From: Mesorhizobium sp. CAU 1732
Lineage (GTDB): Bacteria; Pseudomonadota; Alphaproteobacteria; Rhizobiales; Rhizobiaceae
Reading direction: 5' to 3'
Assembly: GCF_039888675.1 (NCBI RefSeq)
Contig: NZ_JBDQQR010000001.1
Span: 930,001 to 994,000, forward strand
Length of the DNA stretch: 64,000 nt
The notes under the pieces were generated by a model. That model was not told where the DNA came from, searched no databases, and was given only the letters and a program-made list of their open reading frames with translations. Position numbers and translations under genes: made by a program. This document shows positions 1-8,676 of the stretch, in pieces. Each line of letters starts with the position of its first letter. Positions within the stretch are counted from its first letter, which is position 1.

Positions 1-2377
1 CGACCTGGTCGATGCGAACCATGACCGGCGCGCCGCTCGCATCGGTGCTGCCCGTCGTCATCATCAGTTCGCTGATCGCGGTCATGTCTGTCCGCTGATC
101 CTGCGGGAGACGAACGACGACCTCGTAGGTCTCGCCGAGCGAGTCGGTCCAGTTGGTGACCTCTTCGCCCCCGACGAGCGGGCTCAGCATGTCGCCGAGC
201 TGCTGCACGCCGATGCCGAGATCGCTTGCGGCCTCGCGCTTGAGGCGCACCGAGACGATCTCGCTGGTCTCCTCCGCGCTGGACGCAACATCGACCATTC
301 CCGGGATGCGGCGCATGTCGGCGATGATGTTGGTCGCGATCTCGTCGAGGACCGCGCGGTCGTCGCCGAGAATGCTGAGTTGGATCGGGCTCTGGCCACC
401 ACCAAGTCCCTCCTGGACGATCGCGATGTCGATGCCCGGAATGGCAGCGAGGCGCTCGCGGATCGGCTCGCCCAGCATCGCGGGCGTGCGTGTGCGCTCC
501 GCATGAGGCACGAGCCGCACCAGCACGGCCGCCTTGTGCTTGCCCATCGCTCCGCCCGTGTTCACTGTCGAGTATATCGCCGAAACTTCGGGGAACTCGC
601 GCAGCGCGCCTTCCACCTGGCCAAGCTTGGCACGCGTATAGTCCAGTGAGGAACCGACCGGCGCGGTCACGTTGATCTGGAACCGGCCCTCGTCGGCGTT
701 CGGCACGAACTCGGCGCCGACGAGCGGAACCATGAAGACGCTGCCGACGAAGATGGCGACGGTCGCCATCAGCGTGACGAAGCGGTGCCGCAGCGTCCAG
801 CCGATGAGGTTTCGGTACTGGCCTGCCAGCTTTTCGAAACCGTGGTCGAAGCGGGCGATGATGCGGCCGATCGGACCACGCTTGGCATTTGGCTGCGCAT
901 CCGGATCGTACCAGACGCTGGACAGCATCGGGTCGAGCGTGAAGGCGACGAAAAGCGATATCAGCACCGCAGCCGAGACCGTCACGCCGAACTCGTAGAA
1001 GAAGCGTCCGACAATGCCTTCCATGAAGGCCACGGGTAGGAACACCGCGATGATGGTCGCCGTCGTCGCCATCACGGCAAGGCCGATCTCGTTGGTGCCG
1101 TCGAGCGCTGCCCGGAGATGCGATTTGCCCATATGGAGATGGCGGGTGATGTTCTCTCGCACGACGATCGCGTCGTCTACCAGAATGCCGATGGAGAGGG
1201 TGAGTGCCAGAAGGCTCATCGTGTTGAGCGTGAAGCCGAGGGCGCTGATGACGGCGAGCGTGCCGATCATTGCGATCGGCAAAGTGAGGCCGGTGATGAC
1301 CGTGCTGCGCCAGGAATTGAGGAAAAGGAAGACGATGGCAATGGCGAGCGCTGCGCCCTCCATGAGCGTCGCCTGGACCTGATCGACGGATTCCTGGATC
1401 GCGACGGACGAGTCCGTGACGATGCGAAGCTGCACGCCCTCGGACGCAAGTTCCTCGTTGAGCTGTTCGAGGCGCTGCTTCACATCCGTGACGACCTGAA
1501 CCGTGTTCGCGTCCTGTATCTTGACGATGTCGAGCGCCAGCGCCGGCTCGCCATTGTAGATCGCGAGGCTTTCCGCGTCGGCGGCGCCGTCGCTGATCGT
1601 CGCGATGTCGCCCAGATAGACCGGGCCGCCGCCGCGCCGCGCCACGATCATCTCGAGGAAATCCTCGGGCTGCTCGATACGACCCTGGACCTGGATCGTG
1701 CGCTCGCTGAAGTCGCCGATCACACTGCCGGCCGGGCGGTTCTGGTTGCCGCTGCGCAGCGCGCCCACGACTTCGTCGATTCCGACGCCGAGCGCCCGCA
1801 TGCGGGTCTCGTCGATGCGAATGTCGATCTGGCGTTCCTGTCCGCCCACCAGCGTGGCCTGGCCGACGCCCGAGATGGTCGTCAACTGGCGGGCGACGCG
1901 CTGGTCGGCGAGCGTGGTCAGTTCGGGCACGCTGAGCGACGGCGAACTGACCGCCACCGACAGGATCGGCTGGTCGGACGGATCGAAGCGCGAGACGAGC
2001 GGCTTGTCGACAGCGGCGGGGAACTGCGCTTCCAGGGGCGCAACCTTTTCGCGGACGTCCTGTGCCGCGGTCGCTCCCTGCACTTCCAGCTTGAACTGGG
2101 CGACGACGACGGAGCGGCCTTCATAAGACGTCGACGTCACGCTATCGAGGCCGCTGATCGAGTTCAGCGCTTCCTCGACCGGACGCGTGACCTCGGTCTC
2201 TACCGTCTCCGGCGTCGCGCCGGGATAGCTGGTCACCACGACGACGACGGGAACATCGACGTTCGGATACTGGTCGAGGCCCAGGCGCTGGAACGAGAAC
2301 AGGCCGAAGACCAGCAACGCCACCATCATCATGGTGGCGAAGACCGGATGTTTGACCGAGATGCGTGTGAGAAACAT
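1..2377 (-). CDS. RND (HAE1-type) multidrug efflux pump, inner-membrane subunit, 3' end outside the window
   Basis: The first 792 codons of a proton-driven RND exporter are present; the family is usually about 1,030-1,050 residues, so the C-terminal quarter is cut by the window edge. The N-terminus (FLTRISVKHPVFATMM, first membrane helix) is typical. The paired aspartates of the proton relay lie in GILVDDAIVV at about residue 400. The two large periplasmic porter domains flank this region. The ATG at 2377 follows the adaptor stop by one base, so the two are co-translated. It should pump hydrophobic drugs or metabolites from the inner membrane and periplasm through a TolC-like channel, which is not encoded nearby. 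The frame is uninterrupted as read. The substrate cannot be told from sequence. Confidence 0.93.
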   Translation of the reverse strand, partial: MFLTRISVKHPVFATMMMVALLVFGLFSFQRLGLDQYPNVDVPVVVVVTSYPGATPETVETEVTRPVEEALNSISGLDSVTSTSYEGRSVVVAQFKLEVQGATAAQDVREKVAPLEAQFPAAVDKPLVSRFDPSDQPILSVAVSSPSLSVPELTTLADQRVARQLTTISGVGQATLVGGQERQIDIRIDETRMRALGVGIDEVVGALRSGNQNRPAGSVIGDFSERTIQVQGRIEQPEDFLEMIVARRGGGPVYLGDIATISDGAADAESLAIYNGEPALALDIVKIQDANTVQVVTDVKQRLEQLNEELASEGVQLRIVTDSSVAIQESVDQVQATLMEGAALAIAIVFLFLNSWRSTVITGLTLPIAMIGTLAVISALGFTLNTMSLLALTLSIGILVDDAIVVRENITRHLHMGKSHLRAALDGTNEIGLAVMATTATIIAVFLPVAFMEGIVGRFFYEFGVTVSAAVLISLFVAFTLDPMLSSVWYDPDAQPNAKRGPIGRIIARFDHGFEKLAGQYRNLIGWTLRHRFVTLMATVAIFVGSVFMVPLVGAEFVPNADEGRFQINVTAPVGSSLDYTRAKLGQVEGALREFPEVSAIYSTVNTGGAMGKHKAAVLVRLVPHAERTRTPAMLGEPIRERLAAIPGIDIAIVQEGLGGGQSPIQLSILGDDRAVLDEIATNIIADMRRIPGMVDVASSAEETSEIVSVRLKREAASDLGIGVQQLGDMLSPLVGGEEVTNWTDSLGETYEVVVRLPQDQRTDMTAISELMMTTGSTDASGAPVMVRIDQV

Positions 2378-2378
2378 G

Positions 2379-3533
2379 TCAGCCGGCCTCCGAGACCACG
2401 GCAGCCGTATCCGGCTCGAGTTCGGGGAGTGGCGCGACCACGATCGTGTCGCCGGTGTCGATGCCGTCGGCGATCTCGATCGAATTGCCGCCATTCCAGC
2501 GCGCGCCGACGCTCACGGGCTGGCGCAGGAGCTTGCCGTCCGCAAGCTTGAACACATAGGCTCCCGCCTCGTCCTCGCGCAGCGACGTGGAGGGCAGGAC
2601 GAAGACGTCCTTGCTTTCGCGCACCTGGATCGAGCCGGTCGCGAACATGCCGCCCCACAGCCGTCCATCGGTGTTCTCCAGCCTTATGTGGACCGCCACG
2701 AAACGCGAGCCTTCGTTGACGACGGGATTGATGCGGTCGACCGTTCCGGTCACGGATTGCCCGTCCAGCCCATCGATCTGCAACGTGGCCACCTGACCCA
2801 CCCGAAGGCGCGTGATGTCGCGTGTCGAGACCAGAACCTCGGCCTCGAGGACCGAAGTGTCGACTATGGTGAGAAGATCGGCATTCGCCGTCGCCGGCGC
2901 GCCGGGCTCGACCGAGCGGCTGGCCACCACGCCGTCGAACGGCGCGATGATCTCGGCGTCGCGCAATGCGGTCCGCGCGGTTTCGGTCTCGGCCCCAAGC
3001 GCCTGGACGTTCGCGCGCGCTGCTGCCACGTCACTCTGCGCCTTTTCGAGCGCAGCGCGGGTTGCGAAGCCACGCCGCGACAGCTCTTCCGTCTTGTCCA
3101 GCGTCTGCTCGCTCAGCACCAGTTGGGCGCGCGCCGCATCGAGGTTGGAATCGCGCTGCACGACTGCGGACTGCAGATCCTCGGTCTCAAAGCGGATCAG
3201 CACATCGCCGGCCTTTACGGCCTGACCGGCGCGCGCGTTGACCTCGTTCACGGTCCCGCCGACCTTGGCCCTGAGCACCACGCGGTTGACAGGGCGGAGC
3301 TCGCCGCTGACGCGCAGCGTCTCTTCCATGGAGGTGGGCTTCACCCGATTGACCTCGACCTCTGCCAGTTCAAGCGGACGCGGCGCGGCGCGGTTCGCCG
3401 CAGAGCTGTCGATCTCGGTCCGAGCATTGGCGTCGAGCGCCGCCGGCCCGACGCCGAGATACGAAACCCCTGCGTAGATGCCGCCGATGAGCAGCGCACC
3501 GAGCGCCAGCTTTGTCGTCCATTTGCGGGCCAT
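2379..3533 (-). CDS. RND efflux periplasmic adaptor (membrane fusion protein, HlyD/AcrA type)
   Basis: A 384-residue periplasmic adaptor that links the RND pump encoded just downstream to an outer-membrane channel. Residues about 8-26 form an uncleaved signal anchor (LALGALLIGGIYAGVSYLG). A biotinyl-lipoyl-like half follows (VVLRAKVGGTVNEVNA), then a short coiled-coil hairpin rich in Ala, Arg and Glu (about residues 120-185), the second lipoyl half (IIAPFDGVVASRSVEPGA), a beta-barrel and a membrane-proximal domain. The length is normal for the family. The ATG is preceded by GAGAG. The operator-like sequence at 3544-3563 ends about 10 bases upstream of the start, so the divergent-repressor model (gene at 3604-4083) is attractive. 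It is transcribed together with the pump gene. Confidence 0.94.
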   Translation of the reverse strand: MARKWTTKLALGALLIGGIYAGVSYLGVGPAALDANARTEIDSSAANRAAPRPLELAEVEVNRVKPTSMEETLRVSGELRPVNRVVLRAKVGGTVNEVNARAGQAVKAGDVLIRFETEDLQSAVVQRDSNLDAARAQLVLSEQTLDKTEELSRRGFATRAALEKAQSDVAAARANVQALGAETETARTALRDAEIIAPFDGVVASRSVEPGAPATANADLLTIVDTSVLEAEVLVSTRDITRLRVGQVATLQIDGLDGQSVTGTVDRINPVVNEGSRFVAVHIRLENTDGRLWGGMFATGSIQVRESKDVFVLPSTSLREDEAGAYVFKLADGKLLRQPVSVGARWNGGNSIEIADGIDTGDTIVVAPLPELEPDTAAVVSEAG

Positions 3534-3543
3534 GTAAGCTCTC

Positions 3544-3563
3544 TTTGTTTAGTACAAACTGAA
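3544..3563 (-). promoter_or_regulatory. Operator-like 20-mer upstream of the efflux adaptor gene
   Basis: The plus strand reads TTTGTTTAGTACAAACTGAA, with GTTT and AAAC as an imperfect dyad around AGTAC. Sixteen of 20 bases match the sequence at 4106-4125 in front of the regulator gene, in the same orientation. It lies directly upstream of the adaptor ribosome-binding site. The two copies flanking a GbsR/MarR-type gene suggest that regulator as the binding protein; this is inference. Confidence 0.5.
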
Positions 3564-3603
3564 CAGCGCGCCCGCAGATAGCCCGCCGACGCGAATGAAT
3601 GGC

Positions 3604-4083
3604 TTATGCAGTTTCTGATTGTCTCAGGAGTTCCTCGGCCTCGGTGATCCCGAGTGCCAACCCATCGGCCGCCTTGCGCGTATAGACCGCGGTGGCGTGC
3701 AGACGCTGCTTTGCCTGTTGCTTGTGATCCGGCAGCCGGGCCTCGATCGAGTGATAGAAATTGGCTGACCACCACAGTTTTTCGAGCTGGCGCTTGAACA
3801 GCCGCACCATTCCATCGGGGACGATCTGGTAGTGATCCTGGCGGTCTCCCGGCCTGGAGACGCGCTCGATCAGCCCCATCTCCGCCAGCATCCGCGCATT
3901 CGTGCTGATGCTGCCCCGGCTGACCTGAAGCTTGTCTGCCAGTTCCCCGAAGCTGAAAGGACCGCCCTCGAGCAAAAGAAGCCCGAAGAGCCGCCCTGCG
4001 ATGCGGGGCATGTTCTGCTCCTGGAACCGCAGCCCGACCGTCTCGATGAATTCTACGGCGGGATCGTCATCGTAACTGTTCAT
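3604..4083 (-). CDS. GbsR/MarR-type winged-helix transcriptional regulator
   Basis: A 159-residue regulator of the MarR/GbsR superfamily. The winged helix-turn-helix is clear: FSFGELADKLQVSRGSIST is the HTH (about residues 44-62), followed by ARMLAEMGLIERVSRPGDRQ, the second helix and wing. The C-terminal third is helical and suits dimerisation and ligand sensing. It lies just upstream of the RND adaptor and pump on the same strand, the usual position for a local efflux repressor. A shared 20-bp motif sits before this gene and before the adaptor, so autoregulation and control of the pump are likely. The start is set by ATG at 4083; there is no good Shine-Dalgarno (see the promoter at 4090-4118). 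Confidence 0.85.
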   Translation of the reverse strand: MNSYDDDPAVEFIETVGLRFQEQNMPRIAGRLFGLLLLEGGPFSFGELADKLQVSRGSISTNARMLAEMGLIERVSRPGDRQDHYQIVPDGMVRLFKRQLEKLWWSANFYHSIEARLPDHKQQAKQRLHATAVYTRKAADGLALGITEAEELLRQSETA

Positions 4084-4089
4084 GGGCGT

Positions 4090-4125
4090 CAGATAGTTCC
4101 AGCAGTTTGTTTTGTCAAGACTGAA
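4090..4125 (-). promoter_or_regulatory. Promoter and second operator copy of the efflux regulator gene
   Basis: On the minus strand a -35 TTGACA (4118-4113) is followed after 17 bases by TATCTG (4095-4090), a good sigma-70 pair. Transcription would begin almost at the ATG at 4083, so the message may be leaderless. The second copy of the 20-mer operator candidate (4106-4125) covers the -35 box, the right place for repression. Confidence 0.55.
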
Positions 4126-4422
4126 TGAAATGACGCAAAACCAAGCTTGGGTGATGGGACGCGTAAGATCGCTCTGTAGGGGTGTTGATGCCGTGGCAGG
4201 TGTGTTCGGTTACGGAGGACCGTCTACGGTTTGTAGCGCGTCCTTTGGACGACGAAGATTCGCGAACTGCATGTGCGCAGGCTGGCTGGCCATTTGCGCA
4301 TTCCAGAAAAGAGTGCTCGACCGCCATGGCCTCGCCCAATGTGCATTCTCACAATTGCAGCCGTTCCGTCCCAGCCGAAGTGAGCGTCATGCCCGGGTGA
4401 TATCGAGCCCAGGACCGAACAG
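4126..4422. other. Intergenic stretch without a supportable gene
   Basis: About 300 bases between the efflux regulator promoter and the 3' end of the 2-hydroxyacid dehydrogenase gene. Short open frames here have no ribosome-binding site and no recognisable family pattern. No terminator hairpin with a T-run was found. Confidence 0.5.
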
Positions 4423-5370
4423 CTAGTAACCGCGGTGGAGGTTGACGGCTGTGGGCAAGCTTCCGTCGGCGCGGTAGGCTTCGATGTTGCGGGCGACTAT
4501 CAGGCTCGCGGTGTCCGGATCGGTCGCAGCCGAAATGTGGGGGAGCACGGTAACTGCGCTGTGCGACCATTCAGGTGAGGCGGCCGGCAGGGGTTCGACC
4601 GCAAACACGTCGAGCACGGCATGGCCGAGCGCGCCTGTATCCAGCGCCGCAAGCAGCGCGGGTGTGTTGATGATCGGGCCGCGCGCGAAATTGACCAGCT
4701 TTGCCCCGCGCGGCAATAGCGCGAGACGCCGCGCATCCAACAGGTCGCGCGTTTCAGCGGTAAGAGGCAACAGGCACACGAGAATATCGCTCGTCTTGAG
4801 CGTTTCCTCCAGACCGTCCTCGCCAGCACGGCAGGTTATGCCTTGCACCTGCTTGAGGCTTCGGCTCCAGCCCGCGACGTTGAAGCCGGCTTCGCGAAGG
4901 CGCATGGCAGCCGTGGCCCCCAGCTCACCCAGGCCAAGGACGCCGACCGTCGTGCGTTCCGGCCTGCGATAGGGATGCTGGACCCACTGAGACGCCCTCT
5001 GCTGGGCGGCATAGATGGGCATGTCGCGGAAGAGGTACAAAACCCATGCGAGTGCTGCTTCGCCCATGGTCCGTGCCAGTTCCGGGTCCACGAGACGAAC
5101 GATCGGCGGGCGGAAGTCGCCGAGCTCCGCGACGAGGCGCTCGACGCCGGCCCACAAGCTTTGAACCCAGACGAGACCGGTCAGCTGCGCCAAGTGAGCC
5201 GGATCGGGATTGGCGACGATGGCAATCTCGATATCTACGTACTCGTCCGGGGTCAGGGTAACGAAAGACCGGATGTCCTCACCGGGCATGACCGCCGAGA
5301 GCCGCTCGAGCCACATGGTCTCGGCTTCCGGGGACAGCCGGGTCACAAGCGCGATCTTGCCGGTCTTCAT
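4423..5370 (-). CDS. D-isomer-specific 2-hydroxyacid dehydrogenase (GhrA-like)
   Basis: A 315-residue NAD(P)-dependent reductase of 2-oxo acids such as glyoxylate, hydroxypyruvate or related acids. The Rossmann motif is GVLGLGELGA (about residues 137-146). The catalytic triad is visible: Arg in NFARGPIIN, Glu in DVFAVEPLP and His in VLPHISAAT. The divergent N-terminal substrate domain and overall length match the GhrA-type glyoxylate/hydroxypyruvate reductases. Start chosen at ATG 5370 because AAAGG lies upstream; the frame is open further upstream but without family sequence. It is the last gene of a minus-strand run with an aldolase-fold gene, an SDR and aminotransferases, which suits a role in removing an oxo-acid product of aldol cleavage. 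Confidence 0.88.
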   Translation of the reverse strand: MKTGKIALVTRLSPEAETMWLERLSAVMPGEDIRSFVTLTPDEYVDIEIAIVANPDPAHLAQLTGLVWVQSLWAGVERLVAELGDFRPPIVRLVDPELARTMGEAALAWVLYLFRDMPIYAAQQRASQWVQHPYRRPERTTVGVLGLGELGATAAMRLREAGFNVAGWSRSLKQVQGITCRAGEDGLEETLKTSDILVCLLPLTAETRDLLDARRLALLPRGAKLVNFARGPIINTPALLAALDTGALGHAVLDVFAVEPLPAASPEWSHSAVTVLPHISAATDPDTASLIVARNIEAYRADGSLPTAVNLHRGY

Positions 5371-5426
5371 CGTTACACCTTTAGGAAAGGGGAGGGAGCG
5401 CGGTTCACCGACGCCCCCCAAACACG

Positions 5427-6143
5427 TCACTTTCCAGCTTTGAACGCTGCGTAACGCGCCTTGTTTTCCTCGTTCGGCGGATAGAGGCCCGGCAGGGCGA
5501 CACCGTCCTCGACCTGGCTCATGATCCAGCCTTCGAGACGCTCCTGCTCGACTGCCTCGGCAGTGACGGCCTCGACCAGATCGGCCGGGATCAGCACCGC
5601 GCCGTCGTCGTCGATCACGATCATGTCGCCGGGGAAGACGGCGACGCCGCCGCAGCCGATGGGCTGCTGCCAGTCGACGAAGGTGAGGCCGGCCACAGAG
5701 GGCGGAGAGGCGACACCGCTGCACCAGACCGGCAGGCCGGTCGCGCGAACGCCGGCGACGTCGCGCACGACGCCGTCGGTCACCAGTGCCGCCACGCCCC
5801 GCTTTTGCATGCGCGCGCAGAGGATGTCGCCAAAAATGCCGGCGTCGGTAACGCCCATGGAGTCGACCACCGCGATGCAGCCCTCGGGCATGTCTTCGAT
5901 CGCAGCGCGCGTCGAGATCGGCGAGGACCAGCTTGCCGGGGTCGCGAGATCCTCGCGCGCGGGGACGAAGCGGAGGGTGAAGGCACGGCCCACAAGGCGC
6001 GGCTGGCCGGGATTGAGCGGTGCGGCGCCGCGAAGCCAGACATTGCGCAGCCCCTTCTTGAGCAGCACCGTCGTCAGCGTCGCGGTCGTTACGTTGGAGA
6101 GCGCCGCGATCAGCGCACCGTCATTGCTGGTGTCGATAGTCAT
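5427..6143 (-). CDS. RraA-fold protein, probable class II pyruvate aldolase (HMG/CHA aldolase-like)
   Basis: A 238-residue protein of the RraA/dimethylmenaquinone-methyltransferase-like family. Many members are named ribonuclease activity regulators, but the divalent-metal-dependent 4-hydroxy-4-methyl-2-oxoglutarate/4-carboxy-4-hydroxy-2-oxoadipate aldolases share this fold and are marked by D-X20-R-D. That spacing is exact here: Asp106 in GIFGDILCA, then Arg127-Asp128 in DGVVRDVAG. Together with its neighbours (two aminotransferases, D-amino-acid transaminase, DapA-family lyase, 2-hydroxyacid dehydrogenases) this favours cleavage of a 4-hydroxy-2-oxo acid to pyruvate plus a second oxo acid. 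The longer C-terminal tail (YPPNEENKARYAAFKAG) is common in this subfamily. The function is inferred from motif and context. Confidence 0.8.
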   Translation of the reverse strand: MTIDTSNDGALIAALSNVTTATLTTVLLKKGLRNVWLRGAAPLNPGQPRLVGRAFTLRFVPAREDLATPASWSSPISTRAAIEDMPEGCIAVVDSMGVTDAGIFGDILCARMQKRGVAALVTDGVVRDVAGVRATGLPVWCSGVASPPSVAGLTFVDWQQPIGCGGVAVFPGDMIVIDDDGAVLIPADLVEAVTAEAVEQERLEGWIMSQVEDGVALPGLYPPNEENKARYAAFKAGK

Positions 6144-6165
6144 ATTCGTCTCCTGGGATATTGGA

Positions 6166-6951
6166 TCAGATGCTTGCGATCAGGCCGCCATCGATACGGA
6201 TGGTGCTGCCGGTGATGTATGATGCGCGCTTGCTTGCAAGGAAAGCGACCGCATCGGCGTATTCTTCCGGCTGGCCGTAACGACCGACCGGGATCGCGGC
6301 AACGCTTTCGGCCGCCACGTCCGTGACCTGGCGGTTCTCACGCTCTGCCTTCTGCTTGTCCAGAAAGGTGATGCGGGGCGTGGCGATGCGGCCGGGAAGG
6401 ATGATGTTGGAGGTGATGCCGTCGCGGCCGACTTCGCGCGCCAGCGTCTTCGACCAGCCGACCAGTGAGACCCGCAGCGCGTTGGACAGGCCGAGATTGG
6501 GAATTGGAGCGACCACGCCTGAAGAGGTGGAGGTGATGATGCGGCCCCAGTTGCGGGCGCGCATTCCCGGCAGGACCCGGTCGGTGATCGCGATGACCGA
6601 CAGCACCATGGATTCGAAACTCGATCGCCACAGCTCGGGGGCCTGTCCGGCGACGGTGCTCGGCTTCGGGCCTCCGGTGTTGTTGACCAGAATATCCACC
6701 GCGCCGAGTTCAGCCTCGATCCGTGCTACATTGGGTTCGATGGCGGCCATGTCGCCGAGGTCCCACGCCAGCGCAAGGGCCGTGCCGCCCTCGGCCTGCA
6801 CAGCCGCCGCGGTCGCTTCAGCAGCGGCGAGATCGATGTCGCCGAGCGCAACCTTCACGCCTTCGCGCGCAAGTGCCTTGGCGATGGCGCCGCCAAGTCC
6901 GCCACCGGCGCCCAGCACCAACGCCGTCTTTCCCCTGATGCCAAGATCCAT
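6166..6951 (-). CDS. Short-chain dehydrogenase/reductase fold protein lacking the canonical Tyr/Lys
   Basis: A 261-residue SDR. The cofactor motif [16 protein letters not shown] (about residues 11-26) and the structural VNNTGG motif are present, and the C-terminus ([13 protein letters not shown]) is typical. In the active-site segment the usual Ser...Tyr-X3-Lys is replaced: after [12 protein letters not shown] comes [14 protein letters not shown], so the positions of Tyr and Lys are both Leu when aligned by eye. It may be a non-catalytic member or may use other residues. It lies 22 bases upstream of the aldolase-fold gene in one operon. The ATG at 6951 is preceded by a GAGCACGAG stretch, a weak ribosome-binding site. 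Substrate unknown. Confidence 0.85.
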   Translation of the reverse strand: MDLGIRGKTALVLGAGGGLGGAIAKALAREGVKVALGDIDLAAAEATAAAVQAEGGTALALAWDLGDMAAIEPNVARIEAELGAVDILVNNTGGPKPSTVAGQAPELWRSSFESMVLSVIAITDRVLPGMRARNWGRIITSTSSGVVAPIPNLGLSNALRVSLVGWSKTLAREVGRDGITSNIILPGRIATPRITFLDKQKAERENRQVTDVAAESVAAIPVGRYGQPEEYADAVAFLASKRASYITGSTIRIDGGLIASI

Positions 6952-6998
6952 CTCGTGCTCCGTTTCGTTTCAGTTTCGCCGGATTGCCGGCGTCGAAT

Positions 6999-8216
6999 TC
7001 ATGACAGCTTTTCGCAGGCCGTTCTGATGCGCGCGCACGCCGCTTCGAGGCGCTCGGTCGCGGTTGCAAAGGAAATGCGGAAATAGGGGGCAAGCCCGAA
7101 AGCGCTGCCGGGAACGGCTGCGACGCCGGCCTCTTCCAGAAGCCACATTACGAAGTCGGTGTCGGTTTCGATCACCTTCCCGTCAGGACGCTTGCGTCCG
7201 ATCATCTCCGCGCAGGAGGGGAAAAGGTAGAACGCGCCGACCGGCTTGATGCAGGAAAGACCGTCGATGGAATTGAAGTGTTGGAGGCACAGGTCCCGCC
7301 GCTCCTGGAAAATCGCGTTCCGCTCGGCAAGGAAGTCCATCGGCCCGTTCAAGGCCGCCACGGCAGCGGCCTGGCTGACCGAACTGGGATTGGATGTGCT
7401 TTGCGACTGGAGCGTCGCGATGGCCTTGATGATGTCGGCCGGGCCGCCGGCAAAGCCTATGCGCCATCCCGTCATGGAATACGCCTTGGACACGCCGTTG
7501 CAGGTCATCGTCCGGTCCAGCAGCTTCGGCTCGACCGCGGCGATGGTGGCAAACTCCCAGCCATCGTAGCGGATGTGCTCGTACATATCGTCGGTCATGA
7601 CGAGGATGCGGGGGAACTCGAGCAGGACCTCGGCAAGCGCTTTGAGGTGTGTCGCGGAATAGCCTGCACCGGTGGGGTTCGATGGCGAGTTCAGAATGAG
7701 CCATTTCGTGCGCGGGGTGATCGCAGCGCGAAGGGCCTTTGCCGTGAGCAGGAATGCATCCTCCTCGGAGCACGGCACCGTCACCGGTACGCCGCCGGCC
7801 AGCCGCACCATGTCCGGGTAGGAGACCCAGTATGGTGCGGGGATGATCACCTCGTCGGCTTCGTCGAGCGTTGCAAGCAGAGCGTTGTAGAGGACCTGCT
7901 TGCCGCCGGTGCCGACGGTGATCTGGTTCGTCTCGTAGCTCAGGCCGTTTTCCCGCAGGAACTTGGCGGCGACGGCCTGCTTGAGTTCCGGCGTGCCATC
8001 GACGTCGGTGTAGCGCGTCTGGCCGGCATCGATCGCGGCCTTCGCCGCCGTCCTGATGTGATCCGGCGTGTCGAAATCGGGTTCGCCCTGAGACAGGCCG
8101 ATGATTTCCTTGCCCTGACGGCGCAACTCGGCTGCAAGCCGGGTCATGGCGATTGTCGGCGACGGCTGGACGGCTTGAAGCCGCGAGGACAGGCGCTGTG
8201 TGGCGGGGGCGGTCAT
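6999..8216 (-). CDS. Class I pyridoxal-phosphate aminotransferase (aspartate aminotransferase family)
   Basis: A 405-residue fold-type I aminotransferase. Visible motifs are LSQGEPDFDTP near the N-terminus, TVGTGGKQVLYNAL for phosphate contacts, LNSPSNPTGA with the conserved Asn at about residue 180, the Asp/Tyr pair in MTDDMYEH, the Schiff-base Lys244 in NGVSKAYSMTGWRIG, and a C-terminal arginine in FRISFAT that binds the substrate carboxylate. This pattern fits the Igamma aspartate/prephenate/aromatic aminotransferases of rhizobia. It should move an amino group between a glutamate- or aspartate-like amino acid and a 2-oxo acid. The RidA gene just upstream fits a PLP enzyme releasing reactive enamines or imines. 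The exact amino donor is not determinable here. Confidence 0.9.
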   Translation of the reverse strand: MTAPATQRLSSRLQAVQPSPTIAMTRLAAELRRQGKEIIGLSQGEPDFDTPDHIRTAAKAAIDAGQTRYTDVDGTPELKQAVAAKFLRENGLSYETNQITVGTGGKQVLYNALLATLDEADEVIIPAPYWVSYPDMVRLAGGVPVTVPCSEEDAFLLTAKALRAAITPRTKWLILNSPSNPTGAGYSATHLKALAEVLLEFPRILVMTDDMYEHIRYDGWEFATIAAVEPKLLDRTMTCNGVSKAYSMTGWRIGFAGGPADIIKAIATLQSQSTSNPSSVSQAAAVAALNGPMDFLAERNAIFQERRDLCLQHFNSIDGLSCIKPVGAFYLFPSCAEMIGRKRPDGKVIETDTDFVMWLLEEAGVAAVPGSAFGLAPYFRISFATATERLEAACARIRTACEKLS

Positions 8217-8247
8217 TTCGGGTCCAACTCTGTTTTATGCCTGCCGA

Positions 8248-8676
8248 TCAGACGGCGACGACGATCTGGATTTCCACCGGCGCATTGCCGGGCAGGGTGG
8301 CGACGCCGACAGCGGCGCGGCTGCCGATGCCACCCTCTCCGAGTTCAGTGCGAAGGTGTTGCGACGCGAAATCGGCCAGCCGTGAATGAGCCGTGAAGCC
8401 GGCTTCCGCCGCTATGAAGACGGTCATGTTCAGAACGGCTGCAATACTTTCGCCGTCTTTCAGCAAGCTACGCGCTGCGGTAAGCGCGTTGCCGCAGGCA
8501 AGGACCACAGCATCCCGATAGTTCTCCACCGGCGCGTCGCGGAGCACGGGACCGGTTTGGGTCAGAACCCCGTTTCGACGCGGCGTCATGCCGGACGTGT
8601 AGATTATGTCTCCGTGCCGCTTGGCGGGGGTGTAGTCGCCCTGCGGGACGGGCTGAGCCTGCGGGGCAACGCTCAC
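8248..8676 (-). CDS. RidA/YjgF/YER057c/UK114 family protein
   Basis: A 142-residue RidA-type protein, which hydrolyses reactive enamine/imine intermediates or related unstable products released by PLP enzymes. The family signature sits near the C-terminus: SRAAVGVATLPGNAPVEIQI, with the conserved Arg that contacts the substrate carboxylate. The N-terminal QGDYTPAKRHGDIIYTSGMT is typical. The start is GTG at 8676: it overlaps the TGA of the upstream aminotransferase (GTGA), has GAGAGG six bases upstream, and gives the usual family length. The reading frame stays open upstream but that part overlaps the aminotransferase and has no family sequence. Its position between two aminotransferase genes fits its role. 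Confidence 0.88.
   Translation of the reverse strand: MSVAPQAQPVPQGDYTPAKRHGDIIYTSGMTPRRNGVLTQTGPVLRDAPVENYRDAVVLACGNALTAARSLLKDGESIAAVLNMTVFIAAEAGFTAHSRLADFASQHLRTELGEGGIGSRAAVGVATLPGNAPVEIQIVVAV

Noticed and set aside
5427..6143. Ribonuclease E activity regulator RraA
   Set aside because: The D-X20-R-D aldolase motif and the catabolic neighbours make a pyruvate aldolase more likely than RNase regulation.
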